Origin: Rallus limicola
Taxonomy: Eukaryota; Chordata; Aves; Gruiformes; Rallidae
DNA: 64,000 nucleotides
Assembly (NCBI GenBank): GCA_022605955.1
Contig: JAKCOZ010000008.1
Coordinates: 37,798,547-37,862,546 of the forward strand
Reading direction: 5' to 3'
The position numbers and the translations under genes are program-made. Each line of letters begins with the position of its first letter. Positions within the stretch are counted from its first letter, which is position 1. The notes below the pieces were generated by a model. The model saw only the letters and a program-made list of their open reading frames with translations. It was not told the origin of the DNA and did no database searches. This document shows positions 24,178-36,200 of this stretch, piece by piece.

Positions 24178-25399
24178 CTTTATTGCTCCACGTCACTCCC
24201 TGACTCTAGAGCTATCATGCCTCCTTAGGCCAGCAATGGGTTTGCTAAGCTGAGTCATGGTTTTTTCCATCTGTGACAGCCAGCCCGAACCCCACCATGG
24301 AGATGTTAGACCTGGGAAAGGGAGCCCAAGGTGTGTGAGCACAAGGGGAGAGAGAAAGAAAAGAGTGGGGTTCAAGTGCAAAGCAGTGGTGCTATCCAAC
24401 TCGTTAGCACCACAAGTGCTGTGTGCCTGGGCTGGCTCCAAGGTCCAGAAAAAAACTCAATTCCACCAGCAGCTCCAAGTCGTCCCACCCGGGGATGATT
24501 GGCCCTGAAGGGTGTTTGTTTGGAGGCCTGGACCAAAAGGCAGGTGGAATCCATGGTATCTTGATCTGCTGCTTACACAGTGCTGAAACTGAACTGTGCA
24601 TTGAAAGACAGGGGCACAGCAGAAAGGTGGGATCACAGCAGAAGGATGCTAACATGTAAGTAGGGAGAGTGCTCCTTTTTATTCTCCCCCGGTTCACAGC
24701 TCGCCCTAAATGCAGACGTACACACGATGCTCTGTGTCCTGGTGAGGTGTTTGAGATGTAATCCTATTACTGAGGATAAGCCAGGATCCAGCCCTTTCAT
24801 AGCACCTTTGTAATTAAGACTTGCTATAAGCTTTCTTGAACGAGGTGCCAGGCACCTATGTGTTTTTCTTCAATGTGACCATCTATAAGGATCTTACTGG
24901 TAAGCAGTGTCACCAGCAACCCAGGGCAGATGTTCCCTCATCACAGAGCAAGCTGTACCTTGTGCTAGCTCTGCCTGGATGACGGCTTGCAAGACCTGAG
25001 GTGTCTGCTTGAAAGTGATGGTGAAATGAGGTGCACGAGGGTTTTTTGTGTGCATGCCGTGGATACACACAGCCAGTCCTCACCTCTGCTGGCCTCCTTG
25101 AGTAGAAAGACAAGTGACTACTGGTATGTTTGCAGGCAACTGTGCTGGCCTGGAATGAAAGGTTGCTGAAATGAAGGAGAATGAAAGACAGCCACGCTGA
25201 AGCCAACGGGGGACTCAGAGTAGGTCTCTCAGCCCCTGCAATTTACTGCAAGTGTCATGATGCTTGCTATCTTTCCTTAAATCCAGCTCCTCAAGCTAAG
25301 TGGGAATCACAGCTTTCCTTAGAGGAGATTTCTGAGTCTCACAGAGGAGAGGCAAAGCATAGGAGCCCTACACTTGGATCAGAAAGCAAATAAAAGTGT
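24178..25399. other. Unique DNA, no gene recognised
   Basis: No repeat family or supported open frame. Possible AT-rich conserved texture at about 24750-24860. Confidence 0.35.
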
Positions 25400-25680
25400 A
25401 ATACTTTGGCTTTGTTATAAGGATATCATTATATTTAAGCTCCTTGCATAATTTGCCAGGCATCTGAGGGCGCTGGAAGCTCTGAGTTTGTGCTGGCAAG
25501 TGGTACTGACACGCGGCGTGCAGAAATTGGCCTTATGACTCTAAGAAGATATTGAAGATGTTCTGGTAAATATTTACATTTTTAGATCTCCAGCGCTAAT
25601 CAGAGCTGAGATTATTTAACTCACAAGAGTTTATTAAAATAAACTCTAAAATTAAATTTATTAAAACAAACTCTGCACTG
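25400..25680. promoter_or_regulatory. Candidate conserved non-coding element with small repeats
   Basis: An AT-rich block with many homeodomain-type cores, flanked by less AT-rich DNA. It contains a palindrome at 25627-25646 (GAGTTTATT AA AATAAACTC) and a near-identical 18-mer at 25630-25647 and 25657-25674. Conservation is inferred from texture only. Confidence 0.3.
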
Positions 25681-25980
25681 ATTGCTGGCTTTCTGCATTT
25701 GCTGTTTCTTTCTTTGGGTGTATGTGCCTACTGCCCAGATGCTGGGGAAGCTGGGCTTTTATCAAGCTTAGGTTTACTGGAGTACCACGGTCACTGCTAC
25801 TCACTGTAGCAGTTTGAAAGGACTTGGCCCTCGGGGCAGATGGTATTCCAAAATGAGATGACACCTGTATCTTTCTTGAAACTGTAATTAATTAACAATG
25901 GGAATCTTGGAATATAAATTAGTCCGTGGGTTATTTCTTCTTGGAGGGGGTTGTTTATTAGAAAAAGGTGAGAGGCAGTA

Positions 25981-26795
25981 TCACAGAATGTTAGGAATTG
26001 GAAGGGACCTCAAAAGAGCATCTAGTCCAAACCCCCTGCCAGAACAGGATCACCCAGACTAAATCACACAGGAACACATCCAGGCAGGGTTTGAATGTCT
26101 CCAGAGAAGGAGACTCCACAGCCTCTCTGGGCAGCCTGTCCCAGGGCTCCATCACCCTCACAGTGACAAAGTTCCTCCAGACATTCCCATGGAACTTCCT
26201 ATGCTCCAGCTTGCACCTGCTGCCCCTTGTCTGTCACTGCCATCCCTGAGAAGAGTCTGGCTCCATCTCCTGACTCTCACCCTCTACATATTTATAAACA
26301 TTAATAAGGTCACCCCTCAGTCTCCTCTGCTCCAGGTTAAAGAGGCCCAGCTCCCTCAGCCTGTCCTCATAAGATAGGTGTTCATCTTGCTGGCCCTGTG
26401 CTGGACGTTTTCAAGGAGTTCTATGTCTTTCATGAGCTGAGGGACCCAGAACTGGACCAAATATTCCAGGTGCAGAGTAGAGGGGTGTCCTGGTTTCAGT
26501 CAGGATAGAGTTAACTTCATTTGTCACTGTGAGGGTGACGGAGCCCTGGGACAGGCTGCCCAGAGAGGCTGTGGAGTCTCCTTCTCAAGGGGGGAAGGAC
26601 CTCTCTTGACCTACTAATGGTCTTGACCCCTTTAGAAACACCCCAGGATGCTGCTGGCTGCCTCAGCCAGGAGGGCACATTGTTGGCTCATGGTCATCAT
26701 GCTGTCCCCAGGACCCCAGGTCCCTCTCACCTATGCTGCTCTCCAACAGGCCAGTCCCCAACCTATACTGGTACCTGGGGTTCTTCCCAGACTTG
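25981..26795 (-). mobile_element. CR1 LINE fragment carrying a chimeric insertion
   Basis: On the minus strand the CR1 3' end is at 25981, and the copy extends upstream into ORF2 as far as about 26795. The 3' 260 bases are about 96% identical, by eye, to the inverted copy ending at 50607. The element is interrupted at 26486-26586; CR1 sequence resumes at 26587. Confidence 0.9.
26486..26586 (+). mobile_element. Chimeric insertion: LTR 5' end joined to an inverted copy of the host CR1
   Basis: 26486-26524 is identical over 39 bases to the start of the solo LTR at 53857. It runs straight into 26520-26586, which is the reverse complement of 26104-26170 of the surrounding CR1 with one mismatch in 67. 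The two parts overlap in TTTGT, which occurs in both sources. No LTR 3' end is present. A serial template switch explains the order; simple retroviral insertion does not. Confidence 0.85.
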
Positions 26796-28271
26796 TCGGT
26801 GGGTCTACACTCTCCAGTTAATGCAAACTTGCTTGGTGGTGGTTCAGGTGTCTTATGATGCTCTTACCAGGGCTTGACATGGTAATTCAGCTCAAACAGG
26901 AGCCTGGCAACTTCTGAGCAAAACCCCCTAGCCAAAGGAAAAGGTTCAGCGATTCTTTCTGCTTCCTTGGCTTGCAGGTTGAAAATTAAGCCCAGCCTGG
27001 ATCTGTGCAGCAAACCGTCTCAGAATGGTGTTGGCCTTTTTATGGCGGGGGTGTGTGCGTGGGAGGGAGGGCTGTGGGTTGACCAACAAATCAGTCTGAG
27101 TGGTGGGGTAAGAGGCTGTTTTAAGCACAACCAGAGCTTTGTAAATACCCCCTGAAGGTTTGGTTTTCTGAGTCGAGCCAGAGATTTGTCACAACAACTG
27201 TCCCTGCTGCCTGGGCTCGTTTCGCCCCTTGCACAGCAAGATTTGTGAGATGGCAAAGACTGCGTGCCCTGAGCTGGGAAAACCAAGGACAAATTATTGC
27301 AGAGTCTGGTGGGGAGGACAGAATAAATGAGCTACTTGAAAATCAAAGCGGGACTCAGCACTGCGGCTCCGACGGCGCTGCCTGTGTCCAGGGGTCAGGG
27401 AGCTATGGGCTCTGTCACACCTTGAGGTATCATTGTCTTTGCTTTTTAATATCAGCCTTGCAAATTGTGCAGCTTTCCCAGGCACATTCTTTCAGTGCTG
27501 CAGGGCTTAGGCTCTGAGCAGAGGTGAGAAGCCCTCAGTTCATCCTTAAGGGAAGAGAAGCATCATGCTTCGCTGTTGAACATGGCTCTTCACCATGGGC
27601 CAGTAGAAAACAAGGGGACTGCCACCAGCTGAGCTTGTCTCTGGTTGCTGCTCCTGAACCCTCAAACAAGCCAGAGAGGGAAAACATCACAGCATTGTGA
27701 GGAATACCTAGGAAAAAGCCTTCTATCTTGGTATCTTATGTGGAAAAAAACCCCCACTGCTGTCATCTGTCCCCACCAGCATCAGGCTGTCTTGTAGTAA
27801 GTGCTTGCCCATCTTTTCAAGTCTGTCACCTAGTTTTGACCTTGATATGAACCACACTGGGTTTTGGTGTGTCACCAGACAGGGTGAGGAAGGAGGTAGG
27901 GGAAGATGTTTAGATAAGTCGAGTTGGGAATGAAGGAGGTGTGAAAACCAGGGAGGAAACCGTATGGCTGAGGGGTGAACAGATGGAGGGTGAAGTGGTG
28001 TCACAGGCCTCACGGGCTCTGCTGCATTAATGACATTAATAAGCAGGGAGGAGTGACGAATGAATTATATGGAACTGATTGGGGTCAGGCGGGGACACCC
28101 GAGGGTGATGCTGCCCTGCGCTTCCCCGCAATGCCTGGGGACGGGTTGGCTGTGAGCTGGTAATTCAACTTGCAGCTGCCTTCAGCAGCATCTTGAACCA
28201 ATGGAGGAGTCAGACTGGAAGGTTTTCTCTTTGCAGCAGTGACTTTGATGTCTGCGACAGTCTAATGCTGA
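26796..28271. other. Unique DNA, no gene recognised
   Basis: Short overlapping frames only. No repeat family is recognised between the two CR1 copies. Confidence 0.35.
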
Positions 28272-28835
28272 GAGTTGACTGCTGACTGCATGAGCCAGCA
28301 GTGTGCCCAGGTGGCCAAGGAGGCCAGCGGTATCCTGGCTTGCATCAGAAACAGTGTGGCCAGTAGGTCTGGGGAGGTGATTGTGCCCCTGTACTCAGCA
28401 CTGGTGAGGTGCATCTCAAGTGCTGGTTCCAGTTTTGGCCTCCTCACTACAAGAAAGGCATTGAGGCCCTGGAGTGTGTCCATAGAAGGGCAGCCAGGCT
28501 GGGGAAGGGGCTGGAGGGAAAATCCTATGTGGAGCGGCTGAGGGAGCTGGAGGTGTTCAGCCTGGAGAAGAGGAGGCTGAGGGGAGACCTTATCACCACC
28601 TACACTGACCTGCCAGGAGGGTGCAGAGAGGTGGGCGCTGGTCTCTTCAGCCAGGGGACAGGAGATGGGACAAGGGGCAATGGTCTCAAGCTGCCCCAGG
28701 GCAGGGTCAGCTCAGGTGGGAGGGAAAAGTTCTTCCCTGGCAGAGTTGTCAGGGCCTGACACAGGCTGCTCAGGGAGGGGGCTGGGTCCCTGCCCCTAGG
28801 TGTATATAACAGTTGGGTAGATGAGGTTCTCAGGG
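28272..28835 (+). mobile_element. CR1 LINE fragment lacking the 3' tail
   Basis: It carries CR1 ORF2 C-terminal sequence and part of the 3' UTR, ending at ATGAGGTTCTCAGGG. The usual 3' terminus is absent, so it is cut at both ends. The subfamily differs from the other copies here. Confidence 0.82.
28275..28759 (+). pseudogene. CR1 ORF2 C-terminal remnant
   Basis: Two overlapping frames give the CR1 ORF2 C-terminal pattern: [20 protein letters not shown] at the start, then [20 protein letters not shown] at about 28530-28590. A frame change near 28410 breaks it. Transposon remnant. Confidence 0.75.
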
Positions 28836-31800
28836 GGGATTTGCTGTGCTGGCACTGGAGAGGAACGGGCAGTGCTGGTGATCACTTCCTCATGGATCAT
28901 TTAACCCAGGCTGGGCACACAGTGCTTTCAACACTCCTGTTTTCTCACCAGAATGGGTGCTTAGGGTAGTGAGCTCAGACAGAGCAGGTAATGAGTTCCC
29001 ATCACTTGGTGGCAAGGCTCTCATTTCCAGGGCTGAATCCAGCAGCTTGAGCTGGGCAAGTTCTGCTGTGGCTCTGTGCCCCAGAGCAAGACAGCAGTGT
29101 GGCAGAGCTGGTGCCTGTAGGTTTCCTTATTTGTGCTTTTGCAAGAATTGGGTTTGGAGAATCAGGGACTTGCCTAAGACACAGAAGATCCTGGTGGCAC
29201 CAACAGAGATGTGGTCCAGTTGGCAGTGGAAGCCAAGGCCCTGCTTCTCTCTGCCTCACATCAGTTTGCACTGAGCATCTTTCCACACAAGAGGCATCTC
29301 CCTCCAACGCCTTGGGAGCAGCTTACACCCTGCAGAAGGGAAAGGGGCAGGATCAGGAGCAATGGATGCTGGTGAGAGCTGCTGAAAAAGCAGCATCTGA
29401 TTTGCACTGCTATATCCGTTTGCACACACCTGCACTGGCACACAAAGGGACCAGGGTGCTTATCTGCAAGTATAAAGCAGGCACATTTCAGGCTGTGAAG
29501 TGGCAATTATCTCCAGCACATTGCCAGATGAGCTATGCTCCCAGTCCCATCTCCAAACACAGCTTGGCCTGTATCCAACATCTTCCCATGGCCACAAAGA
29601 GCTCGGTGCTCTTGTGTTGCTGGTCATCCATGGGATGTGCAGGGCTAGATTAAAGGAGAAATGAGCTGAACTTAATTGCAGAGACTATAAAAGCCGCTGC
29701 CCAGATGGCTGTGATCACCAGGAGCTCCAGGCTGGCTGGAGGTTGAGCAAACACCGTGGTGCAAATGAACTCCGTCTCCCAGTGCTTTTGTGGGACCTTT
29801 TGAGCAATTCTCATGGCCATGCTTAGACCTTCCTCTTTGTCTGGGGCTGATCCCTGCTGCTCCTCAGTGTGTGGAGAGGAAAAAGTATTCTGTGCTGAAC
29901 ATAGTGCTGGGGAGATGCTGAGCTCTGGTTTTGGCTTGTGGGCTTTGTAGGGCCAGCAGGTGGCATCTCCTTAGTCAGTGGATGGTCAAGTTTTTAAGAT
30001 CTTGCCTAAAATCACAGGTGATCTGGATTCCCAAATGGAAAGGTACTCAGTCTGAGCTTTATAGTGGATATGTTGGGCTTTTAGTGGTGGGGGCATGCCA
30101 GGGCAGAGAGAGCAGGAGAAAACCAGATGCAAGCCTCCTTACCTCTCGGGTAAGTTCAGCCATTTGAGAGGAAGGATGGCACAGACCCAGATCATGCTCC
30201 TTGTGCTGCTCTTGACCATGGTGGGACACTAAGTCAGCATTGGTCCCACACCTGCTTTTGGATATGTTGATCAGGGAGCCTGTTTAGGTCTGCTGATGTG
30301 TGTCTGCTTCCACCTTATGGCTACCAGGAGCCCAGCTTGGACACTTCCCAAATATCAGCAATTGGATGATGCTGAAAGTTCCTGCGGGATCCACAGTGGA
30401 GGACTCATACAAGCAGGCTTGCACCGAGATGAAGGAGTAGGGCTAGAGTTTTGTGCCTTCCCACGTTCACACCTAAAGCTGTCACCCTGAGCCCAGGACA
30501 ACTTGAGATGGACATTGGCTTAGGCCTGCTCTCCGTCAGTGCTGTGGACGTGGTGTTGGTCTCTAAGGAGACACAGCCCTTGCAGGGTGGGGAGGTCACG
30601 CTACCACCCAGAACCAAACAGGTGAAACAACTTCTATCTACAAAGCTAACAAGGGGACTTCTTTCAGAAATGCTGTGAACAGAGCTGATGACCCATAATG
30701 GATCACTCGTGGACTTGGATATGACTCCTCATGGCATCTCCCAGCTCCTCCTAGCTGGAAGCACTCTTCTCCACCCTGCTTTCTGGCAGCTTTGTACCCA
30801 GGCTTTGCCATACCCAACCTCACTGCACAGCATCTGGTGCCAGGCAGATCCCAACGTGCCCCATGTGAAGCTGCAGACGCTCTTCATGGTTGGCAAGGCC
30901 TGTTTACACTCTGCACCCCAGGCCTATATTGAGCACCATGAGTGGACGTGCGGACTTCTGGGCAAGGGGAAGAGGGAGCTGGGACTGTCTGTTTTGTGCG
31001 TGGCTCATTTAACCAGGCAGGCCATGCGTGGCAGTCAGTGAAAGGGGTGCTTTGTAATCTTCTGATCTCTACCCTAGCCTTGAGCAGCTTTGCCATCTAT
31101 TCGAGGTAAGGTGGTGATGTGTGTCCCAGCAAAGACCAAAGCATTCCTCCAAAGCTCCTCTCCTCTCTACCAAGCAGCATGGGGAACAAACCTCTGCAGC
31201 ACTGAGTTACCTACCAATTGCAGAATTGTTTCCCAGACTCAGAGCTGACCCTTTTGGGTAATTGTATGGGAAATAGGACTTTGTGGTGGGTTTTCCCTAA
31301 GGAATTTGGTGCTTGAGTGGTTTTATCCATCAGTGTTGGACACCTAGTGCCTAATTTTGCTGTCAGCTTAAGGTGGAAGTACTCTAGTATTCTTTGGGTG
31401 TTTCTCAGGTGCTTCTGCTTATTTGCAGGCTTTACTGACTCGAGACAAAGAAAACTGAAACTGCAATGGCCCCAGGTACTTAAAAAGGTACTACAGGACA
31501 GGCTGCACTAGGCAAGACTAATTACAGAAGGTTTCTTGAATTTGGATCATGCCAATGGTTGGTCCTGCATTGCCTCTGCCATCAGCAGGTCTCAAAGCAC
31601 TTTTTGCAAAGGAAGTCAGTGTATTTTCCACTGGGTTTGGATATATGTGGTCATATCTGGGCACGCTCACCTGCCTGCTTGAGCCCAAAAAGGAAACGTT
31701 TGTGGAAATCCACCCATGAGCAATGTGAGGGTGTAGCCTGGTTGGAATCTAAGTGAAATACAGCCTCCTTTTGTCTCAGCAGTGAATCTTTTGGGGTTCA

Positions 31801-31954
31801 AAAGTTTGAGCTGACGTGCTATTGGTTTCAGACTCTCCTTAGCAAGGAGGAGATGATGGTAATTGTGTGAGGGCAGGTGATGTCTGAAATAGGATCCGTG
31901 CTGCCACTGTAACTGAATCTTGGCTGCTCAGGAAGCCTTGGCTGGCTGCTGGTA
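28836..31954. other. Unique DNA, no gene recognised
   Basis: No supported coding frame or repeat family. A CTCF-type motif is listed separately. Confidence 0.35.
29953..29964 (+). promoter_or_regulatory. Candidate CTCF site
   Basis: CCAGCAGGTGGC matches the CTCF core pattern CCASYAGRKGGC at all 12 positions. A match this short can occur by chance. Confidence 0.35.
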
Positions 31955-32560
31955 CCACGCTGAATGGGACCTTGCAATACAAATATTTGCCTGAGGACAG
32001 ATGCCTTCTTATTATTAATTTAAAGCCTGACATAAATCATGAGCTCAGAAATGCAGACTTAAGCTTCAAGGACAAAAATAGATGTGGCCTCTTGCACGGG
32101 GAGCCATTCTGATTACGCTTCCATAATTGGATCATGCTGAAATGGATACCATAAATTTAGTTACAAAAGGCTAACAAGAAAAAAATGCCAACAATTTATC
32201 ACAGCCCCAGTGCTATATTTAAAGCTGTCAGCGTTTCCAGGTTATAAAGCGATTATAAATCCTAGCGATTTGTAACCGGCCATAGGGATCTGCCTTCACG
32301 CTGACATTCAAGTTCTCCACGCTGGAAGCCCTTGATTCAGAAGCATAATTAAGCCTTCAACTCCTTTTCTGTTTAGGAATAGCCCTGCTGCTGTTACCAC
32401 ACTACATGTAGGCATATACTTAAATGCTCTTGTTGAGTCACAGCCCAAGCACTTAATTTATTTCTCTTGGTAATCAACACCTTGCCATTGATTGGGAGTT
32501 CGAGGTACCAAAATGCTTCTCTCACGTCTCATTTCACTGAAATAAAGCACTGCCTGGTCC
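31955..32560. promoter_or_regulatory. Best candidate distal enhancer / conserved element
   Basis: About 600 bases of AT-rich but complex sequence with no simple repeats. It is dense in TAAT/ATTA, TTTATTATC-like and AATTAAG words, with a symmetric pair GCGATTATAAATC and GCGATTTGTAACC near 32250-32276. It stands out from flanking DNA in the same way vertebrate developmental enhancers usually do. Conservation was not tested. Confidence 0.4.
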
Positions 32561-32872
32561 TGGTTTAAGTCTGAGCTAACAGATGAGAAGTTCAGCAGTC
32601 AAAAAAGAACCCAAGCCCTGTGTTAAACGCAGTCCTCTGTGAGCCTTTCCTACAAACAGCTTGCACAGAAGCCTTTAGGAAAAGACACAATTATACATAG
32701 TTGAGTATCTCTTTGTGCCATGCCTCCATAAAAAAAATAGGTCTAAAACTCTTGGATGTGGGCAGACACGGAATGACCATCCCAAGAAGGTTTCTTCCAC
32801 ATCTTTGTGCACTCACCTCCTGTTTTAAAAGCTCATTCACAGCGACTCTTGCAACCTCTAGTAACACGGTTA
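32561..32872. other. Unique DNA
   Basis: No gene or repeat recognised. It may be the margin of the candidate element to its left. Confidence 0.3.
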
Positions 32873-33288
32873 CATGATTGAGGGCCTGGAGCATCTCCCC
32901 TATGAGGAGAGGCTGAGGGAGCTGGGACTGTTCAGCCTGGAGAAAAGACTAAGGGGGGAGCTAATTAATGTTTATAAATACCTTAAGCATGGGATGCAGG
33001 GGGAATCAGCCAGCCCCTTTTCAGTGTCTGTGGAGACAGGACAAGGGGCAATGGCTGCAAGTTGGAGCACAGGAAGTTCTGCACCAACATGTGGAAGAAC
33101 TTTTTCCCAGTGAGAGCGACAGAGCCCTGGGACAGGCTGCCCAGGGGGGTGTGGAGTCTCCTCTGGAGGTATCCAAGACCCGTCTGGACACCGACCTGTG
33201 CAATATGAGCTGGGGAGCTGCTTTGGCAGGGGGGTTGGACCCGATGATCTCTCGAGGTCCCTTCCAAATCCTGTGATTCTGTGATTCT
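32873..33288 (+). mobile_element. CR1 LINE 3' fragment
   Basis: It starts at a GAGGGCCTGGAGCATCTCC block and ends ATCCTGTGATTCTGTGATTC. The subfamily matches the copy at 10668 (shared AAGTTGGAGCACAGGAAGTT near 33058). A short frame at 32874-33113 is the last part of CR1 ORF2. Confidence 0.92.
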
Positions 33289-36200
33289 TCTCACTGGTTT
33301 TCCCATGGCTAAAACTAGCAGGATAACTGTTAATTTAAACAAGAATACTCCTGCCCTTGATTCTGCTGCTGGTTAAGATTTCAACACAGATCCAGGCTTA
33401 ACTTCTGGAAGAGTCAGTCACCTTTTCTTGGATTGCACTAAACCCAGGTCTTTTCGTTAGAGCACATCTGAGGTGCTGGACCCAAGGGCTGATGCCAACA
33501 ATCCATCTCTTCCTACCAAAGACAGCAATGGAGCATCGATGTCCCCTAAGAGGCTCTGTTACCTGTTATTAAATAATATTTTTTACTGTTGCTTGCTATG
33601 ACCTCGGGTGAAGGAGATACCGCTCAGGAGTCATACAATGGAGAGATGTTTGCTTGAATTATGATACAAATAATCCTGAAAGAGCCTGGCATTTGGAAAA
33701 CTGGCTAAGAAATAAGGCAAGGAACAATGCTTCTGCCTGTGGCTCTGCTTTCTTTTATGTTTTCATTTCATACCTTCATTCTTTTTCCCTTAAGTGATGT
33801 CAAGCCTCAGGAATGTACTTATTTATTAGCTGACGAAAGAACAATAAGCAAAAAAATGCAATAAAAAAAGAAAATGCTTCTAAACCTCCCTTGCCAAGCA
33901 TGTGAATCCTTCAGGAAACTAATTGAAGCCACAGCTCAGCAAATCACTAAAGAATGCAAGCTATCCCCTTGGAGTAAACAGGATTCAGGAAGCCTGCTGA
34001 GATGAGGGCTTCATTTCTACAGACAGTGCTCCCATGGTCATCTGGGGGGTCCCATGGTGCCCCATGTGCCCTGTGCTTCAAGGACTGTCCTTGTCAGCCC
34101 CTACCAACACCCTTTGCAGTGAGTCGTTTTCCATGTCCTGTAACAAAAGTTGTGCCCACCCAACCTTTTTGCAGCCTGAAAGCTCTTTGCTTGCTTCATG
34201 CAGGACAAGCAGGGTTCCACAAAGTGTGAATTTCTCCCCAGATGTCCTGTCACGTTGCATAATAGTTGCTAGCATGAGGAAGGGGCTTGCTGCAGCGCAC
34301 TGGGTATCTCGCTGCTCTTGCATTGCACAAGGTTGTGAGCTGTCTGTAAGAAGACTGGGCTGTCCGTAGGAGCCCCAGTTTGGCTGCAAGTGAGACTCAC
34401 TCGATCCCAGAATGGATGGAAGGACTCCCTCGGTGCTGAGAGAATGCCTGTACCTGATCCAGCACCTAGGGAAATGCTGCATCACCCAGAAGCTGTGCGC
34501 CCTGGCTCTCGCATTTGTCCTCCAGTGGTAGTGTTTGATTCCAGCCACAGCATTTCCAGCATCCAGAACTTGAGTGAGGTACGTGGGAGGCAGGTAACAA
34601 AAACCCTGGGAGAGGAAAAAAATGCAGCCCTCTTAAATGACTTCCATCTGCCTCCTCCTGCTGCCCACTGGAGGGATGAGATTTATGAAGCCTCGACATT
34701 AGCAGGGGCTCATTGTAATGCCAGGTACCAGCTCTGCCACCAGTGAGCCATCGGGGACGGCGTGGAGGGAATGCTGTCATCCCCCTCCCCAGTCCCACTG
34801 CTTTGGGTGCCTGCCTGGGATGCTCGTGGTTCCTTATGGTACTTTGCCAGGCTTTCTGTGTGCTAAAATTTACACTTTCCAAGAGAGGCTGTTCAGGAAA
34901 GCCTGCGTGGCTGCACTCATGCCACGGCAAAGAAAATCATCTTACAGTGATGATTGAGCAGTGGGAGAGAGAGAGGGCAAAAATAGCTGGAGCTGAGCCC
35001 TGCTTTCACTGGAGCTGGAGAGTGTATTGCCTTCCCCATCCTTTTGTCCAAGTTAGCTGGCTTGTGCCGTCACCAGGCATCTGGGAGAGGTTTGGGCAGA
35101 GGGCCTGGCCTTCAGAGTAATGGAGATGAACCTGAAATCATGGGATTTATGGATGCGAGGGGAGACACACTGTCGTCCCTAGCTGGTAACCAAGATAATT
35201 CACTCTGCTGATAATACAGCTCTGGTGCACCCCACTCCCACTTCAAGAGTCATTTCACACCGTGCTGGCCAACTGGGCTTGCCACTAGGTGCTCACCACT
35301 GGAGTGGGGTTCAAGAGCCACCCAGCCCCACACATGCTGATCCCAACAGTGCTTGGGCAGGGGTGGGTGCTCCAGGAGGGCCAGAGACTTGCAAAGGGCA
35401 CCGTGTAGCCTTTCACTTGACTTTGTTGGCAGCCCACCTTTGCGAGGCTAATCACATGCTTAGAGTGGATTCAAGGGAATTAATTTTCTTAGGAATTAGT
35501 TTCCAAGGGAAAGGTTTTGGCTATTAGTACTTCCCAAAGCTGGGTAAGTGTTGGAGAGGAGGAAAGCAGGTCTGCAAATGCATGTGGGTTTACTTCAATG
35601 CTGGCAGGGGGTAATGCCAGAGGAATGGGTTCAGAGGGAGCAAGATACACAGTGATGTGTCAGGAGTGAAAATCAGGCAGGGGGTGGGCAGTGGCGGTGG
35701 TCTGCTCACTGATGGACAACTGTGTGTGCCCTAGGTTGCTTTTACCTCCTGCTTGTTCCTACCAGGAGCCAGGCAGAGTTTAATTCCTGCCCTGCAGAAG
35801 CTGGTAGGTGAGAGTTTGCACAAGAAGTTCCCACGTGGAGGCTGGATTTCCAATGGAAAAAACGGAGTCTCAGCTAAACCAAGCTGAAATTGAAAGTGTC
35901 TGTGAGGTTTTTGTTTGTCTAGCAACCAGCACAAGTATTAATGGAGGGGAAAGGGAGCCAAACCAGCAAATTGCAAGTGCCCTGAAGTAAAAAATGTTCT
36001 CGTTCCTCAGCCCAAACCTAAAACACATCAGCAGAAAAATGAATGATAGCATTTAACAGGAACTGTGGCCTTTTTTTTTTTTTTACTTTTCTAACCAGCC
36101 TAAGGCCCCAGCAGACCATGTGTCCTATGCCATGCCTCAACTGTGACATTCAGCTTCTCCTTGCAGGCAGTAAGGTGGCCTGCTGCCGTGGTGGGTTGTT

